NCBI GenBank assembly: GCA_017886375.1
Contig: JAGGNB010000113.1
Location: forward strand, 1 to 64,000
DNA from: Octadecabacter sp.
Lineage (GTDB): Bacteria; Pseudomonadota; Alphaproteobacteria; Rhodobacterales; Rhodobacteraceae
Direction of reading: 5' to 3'
Length of the DNA: 64,000 nucleotides
Made by a program: the position numbers and the translations under genes
In this document: in pieces, positions 28,476 to 38,338 of the stretch
Layout of the letters: each line of letters opens with the position of its first letter
Position numbering within the stretch: position 1 is the first letter of the stretch
The notes under the pieces: generated by a model
Database searches by the model: none
Seen by the model: only the letters and a program-made list of their open reading frames with translations
What the model was told of the DNA's origin: nothing

Positions 28476-29104
28476 GTAGCTTTTATTCCTTCCGAGGCGG
28501 TGCCTTCACCGCCGTCTATCTCGCGCAAGCTCTTAAGCTTCGCGGCTTCCTCTACAACACGGTTACTGAGTTTGCCAGAGGCGAGAGCCCCATGTATCAC
28601 AGTTCCCCGTCCGAATGCCAAACCCAATTCCTGGGCTGTAAGGCAACCAAAATAACGCGCCCCTTCGGGCGTCCATAGCTTCGTCTTGCCGCGTTCCGAT
28701 CCATCAGAGGCCTGCAGCAAAGCGCGGACATTTTCGCCCCCGCCCAGCCAGCCTTTGACTTTTTCGAACCCGGCGACCGCCAAGCCCGCTTTGCGGGCCA
28801 TTGCGATCAAATCAACAACACGGCGCGCCATTTGGCGTTCCACTTCGTCAGTCAATCCGTCCGGCACCGTCACGGGTGCCTTGGCGGACTTGGAAAACTG
28901 GCCGCGACCCGCCTTATCAAGTGCTGCGCGGGTTGCAGTAACCCACATGCCCCGACCTGGCAACTTTTCCAATATATCAGGCACGACCTGATTATCTGGA
29001 CCAATGACAAAACGGATCAACCCCTCCTTCGGAGTTACCTCGCCGGTGACAATGCACCGCCGCTCTGAGACATCTTGGTCTTTGGTGCGCCCACTGCGAC
29101 CCAT
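28472..29104 (-). CDS. YlxR-like RNA-binding protein with L7Ae-like C-terminus
   Basis: A 210-residue protein between nusA and infB, as in many bacteria. Residues about 8-85 are the YlxR/DUF448 domain ([33 protein letters not shown]), known to bind nucleic acid; residues about 95-190 resemble ribosomal L7Ae/L30e-type proteins ([18 protein letters not shown]). Small proteins in gram-positives (YlxR and YlxQ) are separate; here they are fused, as is usual in alphaproteobacteria. Exact role uncertain; it overlaps infB by four bases. Confidence 0.9.
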   Translation of the reverse strand: MGRSGRTKDQDVSERRCIVTGEVTPKEGLIRFVIGPDNQVVPDILEKLPGRGMWVTATRAALDKAGRGQFSKSAKAPVTVPDGLTDEVERQMARRVVDLIAMARKAGLAVAGFEKVKGWLGGGENVRALLQASDGSERGKTKLWTPEGARYFGCLTAQELGLAFGRGTVIHGALASGKLSNRVVEEAAKLKSLREIDGGEGTASEGIKAT

Positions 29105-29126
29105 CTGGCTACCCGGAGGCCTGCGA

Positions 29127-30743
29127 TCAGGCCTCCTGTTCCTCGCTTAGATCACCGTCTTCTTCGTCGGTATCTTTTACAAGATCATCAGGATCGACCC
29201 AACCGAGCATCACACGCGCGGTCATAATCATCGTTTGCGCTTCCTCAAGGCTCACCTCAAATGGTTCAAGCGACCCGTCGTCTTTGGTACGTTCACCGTT
29301 CGTGACAGTCCAGCCGCCGGCCAATTCCCAATCGGCACAGGTCGCGAAATCTTCCAGCGTCTTCACACCATCATTCGCCAGTGCTTCAATCATTTGGGGT
29401 GTCAGGCCCTCAAATTCAACAAGGCTGTCTTCTACACCCAATGCGCGGGCATTTTCCATCGCCTTGTTGTTCTTGGCTTCAATCACATCGCGCGCACGGG
29501 CCTGCAATTCGCTGGCCGTATCCGCATCAACACCGTCGATAACCAACAGCTCTTCGACTTCAACGTAGGCGACTTCTTCAAGTGTTGTGAAACCCTCGGA
29601 GACCAACAGCTGTGCAAAGAATTCATCAAGATCGAGTGATTCGATGAACAATCCGGTGCGCAGTTCGAATTCGGCCTGACGACGTTTGGATTCTTCTTCC
29701 TCGGTGAGGATGTCGATGTCCAAGCCTGTCAGCTGGCTTGCAAGACGCACGTTTTGGCCACGACGACCAATCGCCAACGACAATTGCTCTTCTGGAACAA
29801 CGACTTCGATGCGCTCGGCGTCTTCGTCAAACACAACTTTGGAAACCTCGGCTGGCTGCAATGCGTTCACCAAGAATGTTGGCATGTCTTCGTTCCACGG
29901 GATGATGTCGATCTTTTCACCCTGAAGCTCGTTCACAACAGCCTGCACACGCGAACCGCGCATACCAACGCAAGCACCGACTGGGTCGATGGAATTGTCA
30001 TATGAAATCACTGCGATCTTCGCGCGTGACCCTGGATCACGGGCAACGGCCTTGATCTCAATGATGCCTTCGTAAATTTCCGGCACTTCCATTTTGAACA
30101 ATTCAGCCATGAACTGCGGATCGGTGCGGCTCAGGAAAATCTGTGGGCCGCGCTGTTCGCGACGGACTTCTTTGATGTAGCAACGGATACGATCGTTCGG
30201 GCGATAGCTTTCGCGACCAATCTTTTCGTTGCGACGCAGGATCGCTTCGCCCGTGCCAACATCGACGATGACGTTGCCATATTCTTCGCGCTTGACCTGC
30301 GCGTTGATGATCGTACCGGCGCGGTCTTTGAAATCTTCATATTGCTTGTCACGCTCGGCTTCGCGGACCTTTTGCAAGATCACCTGCTTGGCGGATTGTG
30401 CCGCGATGCGGCCCATCTCAACGGGGGGGACTTCTTCGATAAATTCTTGGCCGACCTCAGGGTCTTCCATGTATTCTTTGGCCTGCTCAACTGTGAATTC
30501 AGACTGATAGTTCTCAAGCTCTGCCTCGGCCACAACCGTGCGAACCCGCGTGAACGTCGCCTTGCCGGTCTTGCGGTCGATGTGAACACGAATGTCCATT
30601 TCGGATCCGTAACGCGACTTTGCGGCCCTTGCGAGGGATTCTTCCATCGCTTCAACGACCAAAATAGGGTCAATCTGCTTTTCGCGGGCCACGGCCTCGG
30701 CGGTTTGCAAAAGTTCCAGCTGGTTGGCAGAGGTAATCGCCAT
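29127..30743 (-). CDS. nusA: Transcription termination/antitermination factor NusA
   Basis: A 538-residue NusA that binds RNA polymerase and nascent RNA and modulates pausing and termination. N-terminal RNAP-binding domain (about 1-130), S1 domain (about 132-200, with [19 protein letters not shown]), two KH domains (about 230-345, [14 protein letters not shown] and [15 protein letters not shown]), then acidic C-terminal helix-hairpin-helix repeats. An acidic tail ([13 protein letters not shown]) ends it. Its ATG overlaps the rimP stop by one base (TAATG). Some bacteria autoregulate nusA through a terminator in the leader; see the leader element upstream of rimP. Confidence 0.97.
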   Translation of the reverse strand: MAITSANQLELLQTAEAVAREKQIDPILVVEAMEESLARAAKSRYGSEMDIRVHIDRKTGKATFTRVRTVVAEAELENYQSEFTVEQAKEYMEDPEVGQEFIEEVPPVEMGRIAAQSAKQVILQKVREAERDKQYEDFKDRAGTIINAQVKREEYGNVIVDVGTGEAILRRNEKIGRESYRPNDRIRCYIKEVRREQRGPQIFLSRTDPQFMAELFKMEVPEIYEGIIEIKAVARDPGSRAKIAVISYDNSIDPVGACVGMRGSRVQAVVNELQGEKIDIIPWNEDMPTFLVNALQPAEVSKVVFDEDAERIEVVVPEEQLSLAIGRRGQNVRLASQLTGLDIDILTEEEESKRRQAEFELRTGLFIESLDLDEFFAQLLVSEGFTTLEEVAYVEVEELLVIDGVDADTASELQARARDVIEAKNNKAMENARALGVEDSLVEFEGLTPQMIEALANDGVKTLEDFATCADWELAGGWTVTNGERTKDDGSLEPFEVSLEEAQTMIMTARVMLGWVDPDDLVKDTDEEDGDLSEEQEA

Positions 30744-31336
30744 TATTTTTTCTCCTCGTCAGAGCCGCTCAATACGGTCTCAACTTCGTCAAATTGCGTT
30801 TCATCGATCTGGCCCGCATCCTTGCGGCCCTTAAGAACGCCGCGGATCAAGTCTTCCGTCAGCACAAGCTTGGCATCCGTCAGCCATTCAAATTTCAAAC
30901 CAATCGTAACCGGCTCACCCTTATCTTCGATTTCGATCAGGACTTCGTCACCTTCAACACCGCGCAACATGCCTTTGAAACGGCGGCGTCCGTCGATTAA
31001 TTCTTCGGTTTCGATCTTGGCCTCATTGCCGTCCCATTGCACGAAATCCTTCAACCGCGTTAGCGGGCGATCAATGCCGGGGGACGATACTTCGAGGGTG
31101 AAAACATCTTTAATCGGGTCTTCGACGTCCAGAAGGGCAGATACCGCCGTGCTAATCTCTCCACAGTCGTCGACCTCAATTGTGCCATCAGGCTTTTGCG
31201 CCATGATTTGCAGGATCGATTCCTTGCCCGTCATCAGACGCACGCGCACAACCTCAAACCCCAGATCCTCAACGGTCGGGGTGATGATTTCTGTTATACG
31301 GCGATCCATAGCCGCGCGGGCGATCAGTTCAGACAT
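30743..31336 (-). CDS. rimP: Ribosome maturation factor RimP
   Basis: A 197-residue RimP needed for 30S subunit maturation. It shows the N-terminal alpha/beta domain ([18 protein letters not shown]), the conserved VDDCGEIST and LDVEDPI, and the [14 protein letters not shown] motif joining to the SH3-like C-terminus. The frame is open to 31654, but the ATG at 31336 matches the family start; the added stretch lies over a predicted terminator and repeats and is not coding. No strong ribosome binding site is seen before this ATG. First gene of the rimP-nusA-ylxR-infB operon. Confidence 0.93.
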   Translation of the reverse strand: MSELIARAAMDRRITEIITPTVEDLGFEVVRVRLMTGKESILQIMAQKPDGTIEVDDCGEISTAVSALLDVEDPIKDVFTLEVSSPGIDRPLTRLKDFVQWDGNEAKIETEELIDGRRRFKGMLRGVEGDEVLIEIEDKGEPVTIGLKFEWLTDAKLVLTEDLIRGVLKGRKDAGQIDETQFDEVETVLSGSDEEKK

Positions 31337-31356
31337 GATGACTTTCGTTTGGACAC

Positions 31357-31419
31357 AAAAAAACGGGCGCACGGCCCGTTGGAATTTCGGTGGGCTTCGG
31401 GGGTGGAGGCCGATGCGCC
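31357..31419 (-). promoter_or_regulatory. Putative transcription attenuator in the rimP-nusA leader
   Basis: On the minus strand, 26 to 44 bases before the rimP ATG, a 7-bp stem (AACGGGC-CGUGC-GCCCGUU, 31362-31380) runs into a T-tract (to 31357), the layout of an intrinsic terminator. No minus-strand gene lies upstream that it could end. About 30 bases earlier, GGCGCAUCGGCC (31419-31408) is complementary to GGCCGUGCGCC inside that stem (31376-31366), with a single bulged U, so the two structures exclude each other as antiterminator and terminator. A trigger such as NusA itself is inference. Confidence 0.65.
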
Positions 31420-31504
31420 GCTGTTGAGAGGGGATATAGGGGAAGGGGCATGGTTCTGCAAGGGGCTTAACGGGTGCCGTCGTTTGCACCCCTGTGCATA
31501 CAGG

Positions 31505-31537
31505 TTGTGTACGCCTTGTGTACGCCTTGTGTACGCC
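31505..31537. repeat. Three tandem 11-bp repeats
   Basis: TTGTGTACGCC occurs three times head-to-tail without a mismatch. The period is about one helical turn. It is preceded by the inverted repeat CCTGTGCATACAGG (31491-31504). The array lies between the divergent rimP operon and a 39-residue small gene, and could be a cooperative protein-binding site. Confidence 0.9.
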
Positions 31538-31599
31538 CAAAATCCACCTGATTTCCCCACTAACCCTCGCTTCGGTTCTAATAACAAAGGAGAGAAACC

Positions 31600-31719
31600 A
31601 TGGAAGCAGCATTTTTAGTCGCCGTAAGCTCAGCGTTCTTGTGCGGCGTTGCACTGATGTACCTCGTAATGATGCGTACCGTAAAGAAGCGTTCCGCTGA
31701 AAGCGCGACGCCCGAGTAA
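31600..31719 (+). CDS. Small single-pass membrane protein, 39 residues
   Basis: ATG at 31600, with AAAGGAGAG six bases upstream, opens a 39-codon frame ending in TAA. The product has one hydrophobic helix ([20 protein letters not shown], about residues 3-22, then VMM) followed by a basic cytoplasmic-type tail RTVKKRS and an acidic end. A strong terminator follows 17 bp after the stop. It is divergent from rimP across the repeat array. No family is recognised; the ribosome binding site and terminator make it credible. Confidence 0.72.
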   Translation: MEAAFLVAVSSAFLCGVALMYLVMMRTVKKRSAESATPE

Positions 31720-31736
31720 ACGTTCCAAAAACGCAA

Positions 31737-31764
31737 AAAGCCCCGCCAAAACTGGCGGGGCTTT
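31737..31764 (+). terminator. Bidirectional terminator
   Basis: Perfect 12-bp stem AAAGCCCCGCCA / TGGCGGGGCTTT with a four-base loop, between the 39-residue gene and the convergent binding-protein gene. Confidence 0.92.
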
Positions 31765-31785
31765 CTAAATTTTATGACCTAAATC

Positions 31786-33336
31786 TTATGCGACGGACCA
31801 GCGTTCGGCCATACGTCCGTTGTCCATCTGCCAAACCCCACCGACGGTTTCCGGCGATGAGATACGGTTGTTCACAGCCTGCACGTTGTTCGCGAACATC
31901 GGAAGCAACACACCGCCATCGTCACGCAAGATCTGCTGCATCTCATGATACTGCTCACGGCGCGTATCACTATCAAGTTCAGCGCGTGCCAAAAGCAGAA
32001 GCTCTTGGAAGCGTGCAGAATCGTCGCTGTCCCACTGGCTGTCATTCCAAGGTGCATCTTGCTCGTAGGCGGTTGAGAACATCCAATCCTCAGTCGCGCG
32101 ACCCGACCAGTATGATGCGCAAAACGGCTTGTTCATCCAAACATTGGACCAATATCCATCAGCCGGTTCCTGCACCACGTTGATGTTGATTCCGCCTTGC
32201 GATGCAGACGCTTGGAAGAGCTGTGCCGCGTCAACAGCACCCTCAAACGCCGCATTGGAAGCCGACAAATCAATGTCCAGGCTATCGAGGCCAGCTTCGC
32301 GCAGATAGAACTTGGACTTGTCTGGATCAAATTCCAGTTGCTCCATTTCAGCATGGTAGTACTGGTTGGCTGGGCCAATCGGCGAATCGTTTCCGACAGT
32401 GCCGTGACCTTGAAGGATTTTGTCCACCATCTCTTGGCGATCCAGACCGTACTTTAGCGCGCGGCGCACATTTACATCACCGAACGGTGCAACATTCGTC
32501 AGCATCGGGAAGATGTAGTGCTGGTTGCCTGATACTTCTTGAATGCGCAACGCAGGGTTGGCGCGCAGCAGGCTTTCGGTTTTGAAATCGATCCGGTTGA
32601 TGGCATCAACCTGACCCGTCATCAGCGCGTTCATCCGTGCTGTATTGTCATTGATCGCGATGTATTCGATGTCATCAAAGTAGCCAGCGCTGTCACCTTT
32701 ATAGTGATCGGCATAACGCGTCGCAGTCATACGAACGCCCGGATCAAAGGCTGTTACTTGATACAATCCAGTACCGATACCCTGCGCGATTGCTTCTTCG
32801 ATCTGGCCCGCTGGGTACATAAGGATGTGATAGTCCGACAGCAAGTATGGCAAGTCAGCGTTACCGGCAGCAAGCGTCAGCTGCACTTGGTGTTCGGTAA
32901 TCTTCGTCATCTCAACGATGCTTTCGACAATCGGCTTGGCTGCAGACTTGGACTCTTCGCCAAGGTGCATTTGCAGCGATTCGATTACGTCGTCAGCGCC
33001 AAAGGACTTACCGTTATGGAACGTCACGCCCTGACGCAGATTGAACGTCCAGACTTTTGCGTCCGAACTTGCTTCCCAGCTTTCGGCCAATTCACCAACA
33101 AGGCTACCATCTGCTGCAACTTCAGTAAGACTATCAAAGACAGCGCCCTGTGCAGATGCGATCATATAAAGGTCTGAGTGGGTACGCGCATCCCAGCTAT
33201 CGGATGTGTTCGCGCCCGAAAGGCCCGCAGTTAACTTACCGCCACGCGTTTGCGCCCGAAGCGGCAAACCAGTGGCAGCGAGTACACCCGCCGCAACACC
33301 AGATTGCAGCAATCCACGTCTGCTAATTCCATACAT
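31786..33336 (-). CDS. ABC transporter substrate-binding protein (peptide/nickel family 5)
   Basis: A 516-residue periplasmic binding protein of the DppA/OppA family (SBP_bac_5). The N-terminus has a twin-arginine export motif (SRRGLLQSGVAAGV, residues 5-18), so it is probably exported folded. Typical regions: a NLRQGVTFHNGKSFGADDV stretch, DVNVRRALKYGLDRQEMV and the C-terminal YHEMQQILRDDGGVL. It is the last gene of the importer operon, 58 bp after the ATPase gene. Substrate likely an oligopeptide or related compound, not determinable here. Confidence 0.93.
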   Translation of the reverse strand: MYGISRRGLLQSGVAAGVLAATGLPLRAQTRGGKLTAGLSGANTSDSWDARTHSDLYMIASAQGAVFDSLTEVAADGSLVGELAESWEASSDAKVWTFNLRQGVTFHNGKSFGADDVIESLQMHLGEESKSAAKPIVESIVEMTKITEHQVQLTLAAGNADLPYLLSDYHILMYPAGQIEEAIAQGIGTGLYQVTAFDPGVRMTATRYADHYKGDSAGYFDDIEYIAINDNTARMNALMTGQVDAINRIDFKTESLLRANPALRIQEVSGNQHYIFPMLTNVAPFGDVNVRRALKYGLDRQEMVDKILQGHGTVGNDSPIGPANQYYHAEMEQLEFDPDKSKFYLREAGLDSLDIDLSASNAAFEGAVDAAQLFQASASQGGININVVQEPADGYWSNVWMNKPFCASYWSGRATEDWMFSTAYEQDAPWNDSQWDSDDSARFQELLLLARAELDSDTRREQYHEMQQILRDDGGVLLPMFANNVQAVNNRISSPETVGGVWQMDNGRMAERWSVA

Positions 33337-33394
33337 ATTTTAGTTCTCCCTGAAGTGATTCTTCTTTTATAGCGCTTACTCTACGCCGATTTGG

Positions 33395-35038
33395 TCACAT
33401 GTTGTTAATGGCAGCATCACCAATATTGTCGACGCCCCGCTCTTTCAACAAATCCGACAGCCAATCAGGGTCCATTTCGGGGACCGAACTTAGCAGCAAA
33501 TCTGTGTAAGCATGATGTGGCGGCGTAAACATGGACGTTTTCGGCCCCTGTTCCACCACTTTGCCATCCTTCATTACCACAACCTCGTCTGCGATTGATT
33601 TCACAGTCGCGAGATCGTGCGTGATGAACATGTAGGACAGCCCGAGAGTGTCCTGTAGGTCTGCCAGCAGGCGCAAAATACCCTCGGCAACCAATTGATC
33701 CAATGCTGACGTCACTTCGTCGCAAATGATAAATTTCGGCTCAGCGGCCAGCGCACGGGCAATACCAATGCGCTGCTTTTGACCGCCCGAAAGTTCGGAC
33801 GGGAGTCTGTTAAAATACTGTGACGGCTCAAGCTCGATCTGATTGAGAAGATCGTTCACCCGCTCACGCTTTTTGGCACCCGTTAGGCCCATGTAGAATT
33901 GCACGGGACGACCAATAATCTGACCAATTGTCCTGCGCGGGTTCAGCGCGGTGTCGGCCATCTGATAGATCATTTGTGCCTGCCGCAGCTGTTCTTTGGA
34001 CCGCTTTTTGTAGTTAGCTGGTAGAACTTCGCCATCAAAAGCAATCTCACCCATACGCGGAGGCAACAGCCCCGTAATGCAGCGTGCGACGGTCGATTTA
34101 CCTGAGCCTGATTCGCCCACAACAGCCACAGTGCGGCCCGCGTGAATATCAAAACTCACTTCGTGCAGCACATCGGTCGTTCCATAGGCAGCCGTGATGT
34201 TGCGGACGGATACAACAGGCACCGAACCTTGCGGCACCGGTGGCTTGGTAGGTCGCTGGAATGCGCGAACCGCCCACAAAGACTTGGTGTATTCTTCCTG
34301 AGGGTCCGAAAGCATGGTGCGGGTGTCGGCCTCTTCAACTTCATCGCCCTTCAGCAGCACTTTGATCCGGTCCGCCATTTGCGCCACTACGGCAAGATCG
34401 TGGGTGATATAGATCGCAGCGGTGTCATATTCTTCCACGATTTGACGAATCGACGCGAGGACTTCGATCTGCGTCGTTACATCCAGCGCCGTTGTCGGTT
34501 CGTCAAAAATAATCAGATCGGGGCGGCACGACATCGCCATTGCCGTCATCGCACGCTGCAACTGGCCACCGGATACTTGGTGCGGGTAGCGAAACCCGAT
34601 CTCTTCGGGATTCGGGAGTCGCAGTTTTCGGTACAGTTCAACCCCGTCTTCGACACTTTCGCCGCGCCCGCTTACGCCATGCTGCACGGGTGCTTCAGTA
34701 TGTTGGTCGATAATCTTGTGCGCAGGATTAAACGACGCCGCGGCAGATTGCGCGACATAGGCAATGCGCTTGCCCAGTAAATTACGTTTTACCGCAGCGG
34801 ACGCGGTGACCAGATCAATACCGTCAAAAACGACCGACCCTTTGGAAATCCGAACGCCGTCGCGGGTATAGCCCATACACGCCAGACCGATGGTCGACTT
34901 GCCCGCACCGGACTCCCCGATCATTCCCAGCACTTCGCCCTTTTTCAGGGTCAGGCTACAGCCGTTGATAATCGGGTTCCACGTCTCGTCAGAACGGCCT
35001 TCGATCCAAAGGTCCTTGACGGTGAGAAGATCGCTCAT
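33395..35038 (-). CDS. Peptide ABC transporter ATP-binding protein (DppD-DppF fusion)
   Basis: A 547-residue protein with two ATPase domains in one chain. First half: Walker A GESGAGKST (41-49), VSGGQLQR (155-162), LIIFDEPTTALD. Second half: Walker A GESGSGKST (308-316), LSGGQKQR (416-423), FIICDEVTSALD. It energises uptake with the two permeases encoded upstream. Each half ends with the oligopeptide-type C-terminal extension. The ATG overlaps the permease stop (ATGA). Confidence 0.95.
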   Translation of the reverse strand: MSDLLTVKDLWIEGRSDETWNPIINGCSLTLKKGEVLGMIGESGAGKSTIGLACMGYTRDGVRISKGSVVFDGIDLVTASAAVKRNLLGKRIAYVAQSAAASFNPAHKIIDQHTEAPVQHGVSGRGESVEDGVELYRKLRLPNPEEIGFRYPHQVSGGQLQRAMTAMAMSCRPDLIIFDEPTTALDVTTQIEVLASIRQIVEEYDTAAIYITHDLAVVAQMADRIKVLLKGDEVEEADTRTMLSDPQEEYTKSLWAVRAFQRPTKPPVPQGSVPVVSVRNITAAYGTTDVLHEVSFDIHAGRTVAVVGESGSGKSTVARCITGLLPPRMGEIAFDGEVLPANYKKRSKEQLRQAQMIYQMADTALNPRRTIGQIIGRPVQFYMGLTGAKKRERVNDLLNQIELEPSQYFNRLPSELSGGQKQRIGIARALAAEPKFIICDEVTSALDQLVAEGILRLLADLQDTLGLSYMFITHDLATVKSIADEVVVMKDGKVVEQGPKTSMFTPPHHAYTDLLLSSVPEMDPDWLSDLLKERGVDNIGDAAINNM

Positions 35039-36237
35039 TCCTGTAACCCCGATGTCTTATGCAGCATCCAGTCGACAACGAAGTTGACTGCGACGGTCAG
35101 CAGCGCGATTGCGCCCGCTGCCAACAACGGAGTGACAGCTGCCGTCGGAATAAATGCCGCGAAATTGATGAACGGGCCAAGATCACGCACCATTGTGCCC
35201 CAATCCGCAAGAGGTGGCTGAATACCCACACCAAGGAATGACAGCGCCGCAATTGTCAGGAACACAAAGCAGAACCGCAGACCGAATTCTGCCAGCAGCG
35301 GTGCCATTGCGTTCGGCAGGATTTCCTTAAAGACAAGGTATCCCAAACCCTCACCACGCAGCTTTGCAGCCTCGATATAGTCCATCACCACGATGTTCAG
35401 ACCCACGGCGCGGGCCAGACGATAGACGCGTGTACTGTCGATCATCGCAATAATCAGCACCATGAAGATCGTCAGCGGCACGCCAAGTTTGACCGCCCAA
35501 GCACTGGCGATTGTCATCAGAAGCAGGGCGAAAATCAGCGATGGAATTGCCATCAACACATCAACGGACCGCGAGAGAAGTTGGTCAAGCCAGCCTTGTA
35601 ATGTCGCAGCCAGAAAACCCAGGCTGCCACCAATAAAGAACGCCAAACACGTCGTGATAAAGGCAATGCCGACAGTGTTACGTGCGCCATAGATCAAGCG
35701 ACTTAAGATATCGCGACCGATTTGGTCAGTGCCAAGCGGATAGGCGGGATCACCGCCCGCTGCGACATCACCGCCCGCCAACACATTCGCAGCACCGAGG
35801 ATTTCTGATTCGCCGTAGGGTGCGATGCTGCCCGCAAAAATCGCGGTGATTGCATAAAGGATGATCACAAGAATACCGAACGACGCGGTCAGCGGCATTG
35901 AGCGAAACAGCTTTTTGGTTGTCTCGGTTCCAACAGCGCGGCCCAATACGCGGAACAAGAACGCTGCGATACTAGCGATGATAAAGCCCTGCACCGCCCA
36001 GCGAAAGAAAATGACACCAGCGTTTGGCGTTCCAGCCTCGGTGATTTTGGGTTGGAAATAATAATAGACCGCCCAGACAAACAACGCAGCACCGAAGACA
36101 TATCCGAACGCAACGCCAAAGGTCATATCCCGAAACCTAGGTGCATTGCTGGTGATAGCCTGCCCCGCCAGACGGAACACATATGCGGCCACAAGAAGAC
36201 CCGCGATGACAATTGCAAACCAAACAAAGCCGCTCAT
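35035..36237 (-). CDS. Peptide ABC transporter permease (DppC family)
   Basis: A 400-residue inner-membrane permease, with the DppC pattern: an N-terminal membrane domain with three early helices, then the core with GTDQIGRDILSRLIYGAR and an EAA loop (EAAKLRGEGLGYLVFKEILP) that docks on the ATPase. About 100 residues longer than the usual DppC because of the extra N-terminal helices. ATG at 36237 overlaps the dppB-type stop; the frame continues upstream without support. Confidence 0.93.
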   Translation of the reverse strand: MSGFVWFAIVIAGLLVAAYVFRLAGQAITSNAPRFRDMTFGVAFGYVFGAALFVWAVYYYFQPKITEAGTPNAGVIFFRWAVQGFIIASIAAFLFRVLGRAVGTETTKKLFRSMPLTASFGILVIILYAITAIFAGSIAPYGESEILGAANVLAGGDVAAGGDPAYPLGTDQIGRDILSRLIYGARNTVGIAFITTCLAFFIGGSLGFLAATLQGWLDQLLSRSVDVLMAIPSLIFALLLMTIASAWAVKLGVPLTIFMVLIIAMIDSTRVYRLARAVGLNIVVMDYIEAAKLRGEGLGYLVFKEILPNAMAPLLAEFGLRFCFVFLTIAALSFLGVGIQPPLADWGTMVRDLGPFINFAAFIPTAAVTPLLAAGAIALLTVAVNFVVDWMLHKTSGLQE

Positions 36238-37220
36238 TTTGGATGCCTCAGACGTGGGTTGGAGATGATGGACAGGACGTCCGCCGTCAGGTTCAGCAAA
36301 ATATACGCCGCCGCAAAGATCAGGCAGCACGCCTGCACCACAGGGATGTCGCGAATTTTTACGCTGTCCACAAACAGCTGTCCGATACCGGGATAAACGA
36401 ACACCACCTCAACCACGACCACACCCGTGATGAGATAGGCGAGGTTCAGTGCAACGACGTTAATGATCGGCGCCAGGGCATTGGGCAGCGCATGCACGAC
36501 GATCACCCGAATGGGCGACAGACCCTTAAGCCGCGCCATTTCAATATATGGCGAGGCCAGCAAACTGATAATCGCCGCGCGCGTCATGCGCATCATGTGC
36601 GCAGTAACAACAAGCGTCAGCGTCAGGGCAGGCAACATGGATTTCTCAAGCCGCTCAGAAAACGCCATGCCGTCATAGATATTAGACAGGCTAGGGAAGA
36701 TCGGGTTCAGCACCGCAAGGAAGAGGATCAGCACATATGCCATGAAAAATTCTGGGCTGGAGATTGAGCTGAGCGTGAACATGTTCGCCGCTTTGTCGAA
36801 TGCAGTGTTGCGATACAATGCTGCCAAGATGCCCAATGTCACAGCCAGCGGCACTGCGATACAGGCCGTCACTGCGGCCAGAAACATCGTATTCGATAAA
36901 CGTGGTGCTATCTGTTCGGCCACAGTCGTGGTGCCAGCGCCACCAAAGTTCGCAAAGTTCAGCTGCGCGAAACTCGTGCCAAGATCGAGGGTCAGCATCC
37001 CCTTGAGCCAAGTAAGATATCGCAAGACGAGGGGCTGATCGAGACCAAGGTCACGGCGAATGGTTGCAACGGATTCAGGTGTCGCGCCCTGCCCTAAAAT
37101 GGCTTCCGCAAAGTCACCTGGGAGCGAATTAACCGCGATAAAGATCACGATCGAGACGACAAACAGGGTAACGATCCCCAGTCCCAGGCGCTGAAGAACA
37201 ATCTTCAAGATTGAGAGCAA
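36234..37220 (-). CDS. Peptide ABC transporter permease (DppB family)
   Basis: A 328-residue permease with six helices; the DppB/OppB N-terminus is present (QRLGLGIVTLFVVSIVIF and the periplasmic LPGDFAEAILG). The EAA loop reads EMARLKGLSPIRVIVVHALPNALAP. The start is TTG at 37220, since no ATG or GTG lies in frame near it; a G-rich stretch (GGGGGA) is about seven bases upstream. First gene of the four-gene importer operon. Confidence 0.92.
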   Translation of the reverse strand: MLSILKIVLQRLGLGIVTLFVVSIVIFIAVNSLPGDFAEAILGQGATPESVATIRRDLGLDQPLVLRYLTWLKGMLTLDLGTSFAQLNFANFGGAGTTTVAEQIAPRLSNTMFLAAVTACIAVPLAVTLGILAALYRNTAFDKAANMFTLSSISSPEFFMAYVLILFLAVLNPIFPSLSNIYDGMAFSERLEKSMLPALTLTLVVTAHMMRMTRAAIISLLASPYIEMARLKGLSPIRVIVVHALPNALAPIINVVALNLAYLITGVVVVEVVFVYPGIGQLFVDSVKIRDIPVVQACCLIFAAAYILLNLTADVLSIISNPRLRHPK

Positions 37221-37275
37221 GCTTAGTCCCCCGTGGTTTTCGTTAGCGTAGCGTCATCGTCACAGCTTACAACCA

Positions 37276-38262
37276 TTAGTTTTTGATCACTTTTGTGATA
37301 GCAATCGCGTCCATTGACAGCACAAGTTCCGATGAGATGCCTGGTTCAGACAGGGCGTGGCCCGCTTTTGACACCATGATCAGGCGACTTGCAGGCCACA
37401 ACTCTGCAAGAGTGTGGGCCGAAACGGGCGGGCAGATCATATCGAACCTGCCTTGCACGATGATCCCGGGGATATGGGCAATTTTGTCCATATTGTTTAG
37501 GATTTGCTGATCCGCAGTCAGAAAACATCCATGGCTGAAATAATGATTTTCGAGCCGAGCGAATGCGCGTGCGTATTCCGCCGGGCCCGATCCACCCGCA
37601 CCAGTGCTATCAATTGATGCCAGCGCATTTTCCCATCCGGCCCATGCACGCGCGTAGCGAGTTTCCTTCATTGCATCACCAGAAAACAGTCGTCGGTGGT
37701 AGGCAGCGATCATGTCGCCCCTCTCCTCAACTGGAATCATGTTCTCGAAATTCTCCCAGACCTCAGGCCAAAACGCGCCCGCGCCGCCGCCGTAAAACCA
37801 ATCCAGTTCTCGTTGCGTGCTCAGGAACACACCGCGCAGGACCAAATGCAAAACGTGTTCTGGATGCGCCTGCGCGTAGATCAATGCCAGCGTCGCACCC
37901 CAGCTGCCACCAAACACGACCCAATCTGCGATCCCCAATGTGGTGCGAATAAGTTCAATGTCGGCAACCAGATGCCATGTCGTGTTGTTTTCAACACTGG
38001 CATGGGGACGGGAACGCCCGCAGCCGCGCTGATCAAACAGGATGATACGATACACCGCTGGGTTGAAATACCGCCGCATCATCGGGCTGCACCCACCGCC
38101 AGGCCCGCCATGAAAGACAACCACAGGGATCCCGTCAGGATTGCCACATTGTTCAACATAGATGCGATGTCCGTCCCCCACGTCCAACATTTGCTGATCG
38201 AACGGATCGATTGGTGCATAAAGATGCGACACCGCGCGTTTTTGTCCTGAGGCTTTGTCCAT
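37276..38262 (-). CDS. pip: Proline iminopeptidase
   Basis: A 328-residue alpha/beta hydrolase of peptidase family S33 that releases N-terminal proline from peptides. It has the oxyanion motif HGGPGGG, the nucleophile elbow GGSWGATLA (Ser in GxSxG), DQRGCGRS and the C-terminal GRFDMICPP and [10 protein letters not shown] with the acid and His. The ATG at 38262 is chosen over an upstream ATG at 38298; it lacks a clear ribosome binding site. It lies next to the peptide importer, consistent with peptide use. Confidence 0.94.
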   Translation of the reverse strand: MDKASGQKRAVSHLYAPIDPFDQQMLDVGDGHRIYVEQCGNPDGIPVVVFHGGPGGGCSPMMRRYFNPAVYRIILFDQRGCGRSRPHASVENNTTWHLVADIELIRTTLGIADWVVFGGSWGATLALIYAQAHPEHVLHLVLRGVFLSTQRELDWFYGGGAGAFWPEVWENFENMIPVEERGDMIAAYHRRLFSGDAMKETRYARAWAGWENALASIDSTGAGGSGPAEYARAFARLENHYFSHGCFLTADQQILNNMDKIAHIPGIIVQGRFDMICPPVSAHTLAELWPASRLIMVSKAGHALSEPGISSELVLSMDAIAITKVIKN

Positions 38263-38338
38263 ATTCAATCTATATAGTGACATAGATCTAATGCCCATTG
38301 TCGGGGCCCAATATCAGGGCAGAATTTTCAGAGGCCGT

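Noticed and set aside
31505-31537. CRISPR-like array
   Set aside because: Repeats are only 11 bp, directly adjoining with no spacers, and no cas genes are present.
31337-31654. 106-residue N-terminal extension of RimP
   Set aside because: The frame runs through a terminator hairpin and tandem repeats whose period is not a multiple of three; RimP starts at 31336.
33395-35038. Frameshift fusing two ATPase genes
   Set aside because: Both halves are complete and joined in frame; DppD-DppF fusions are common in this group.
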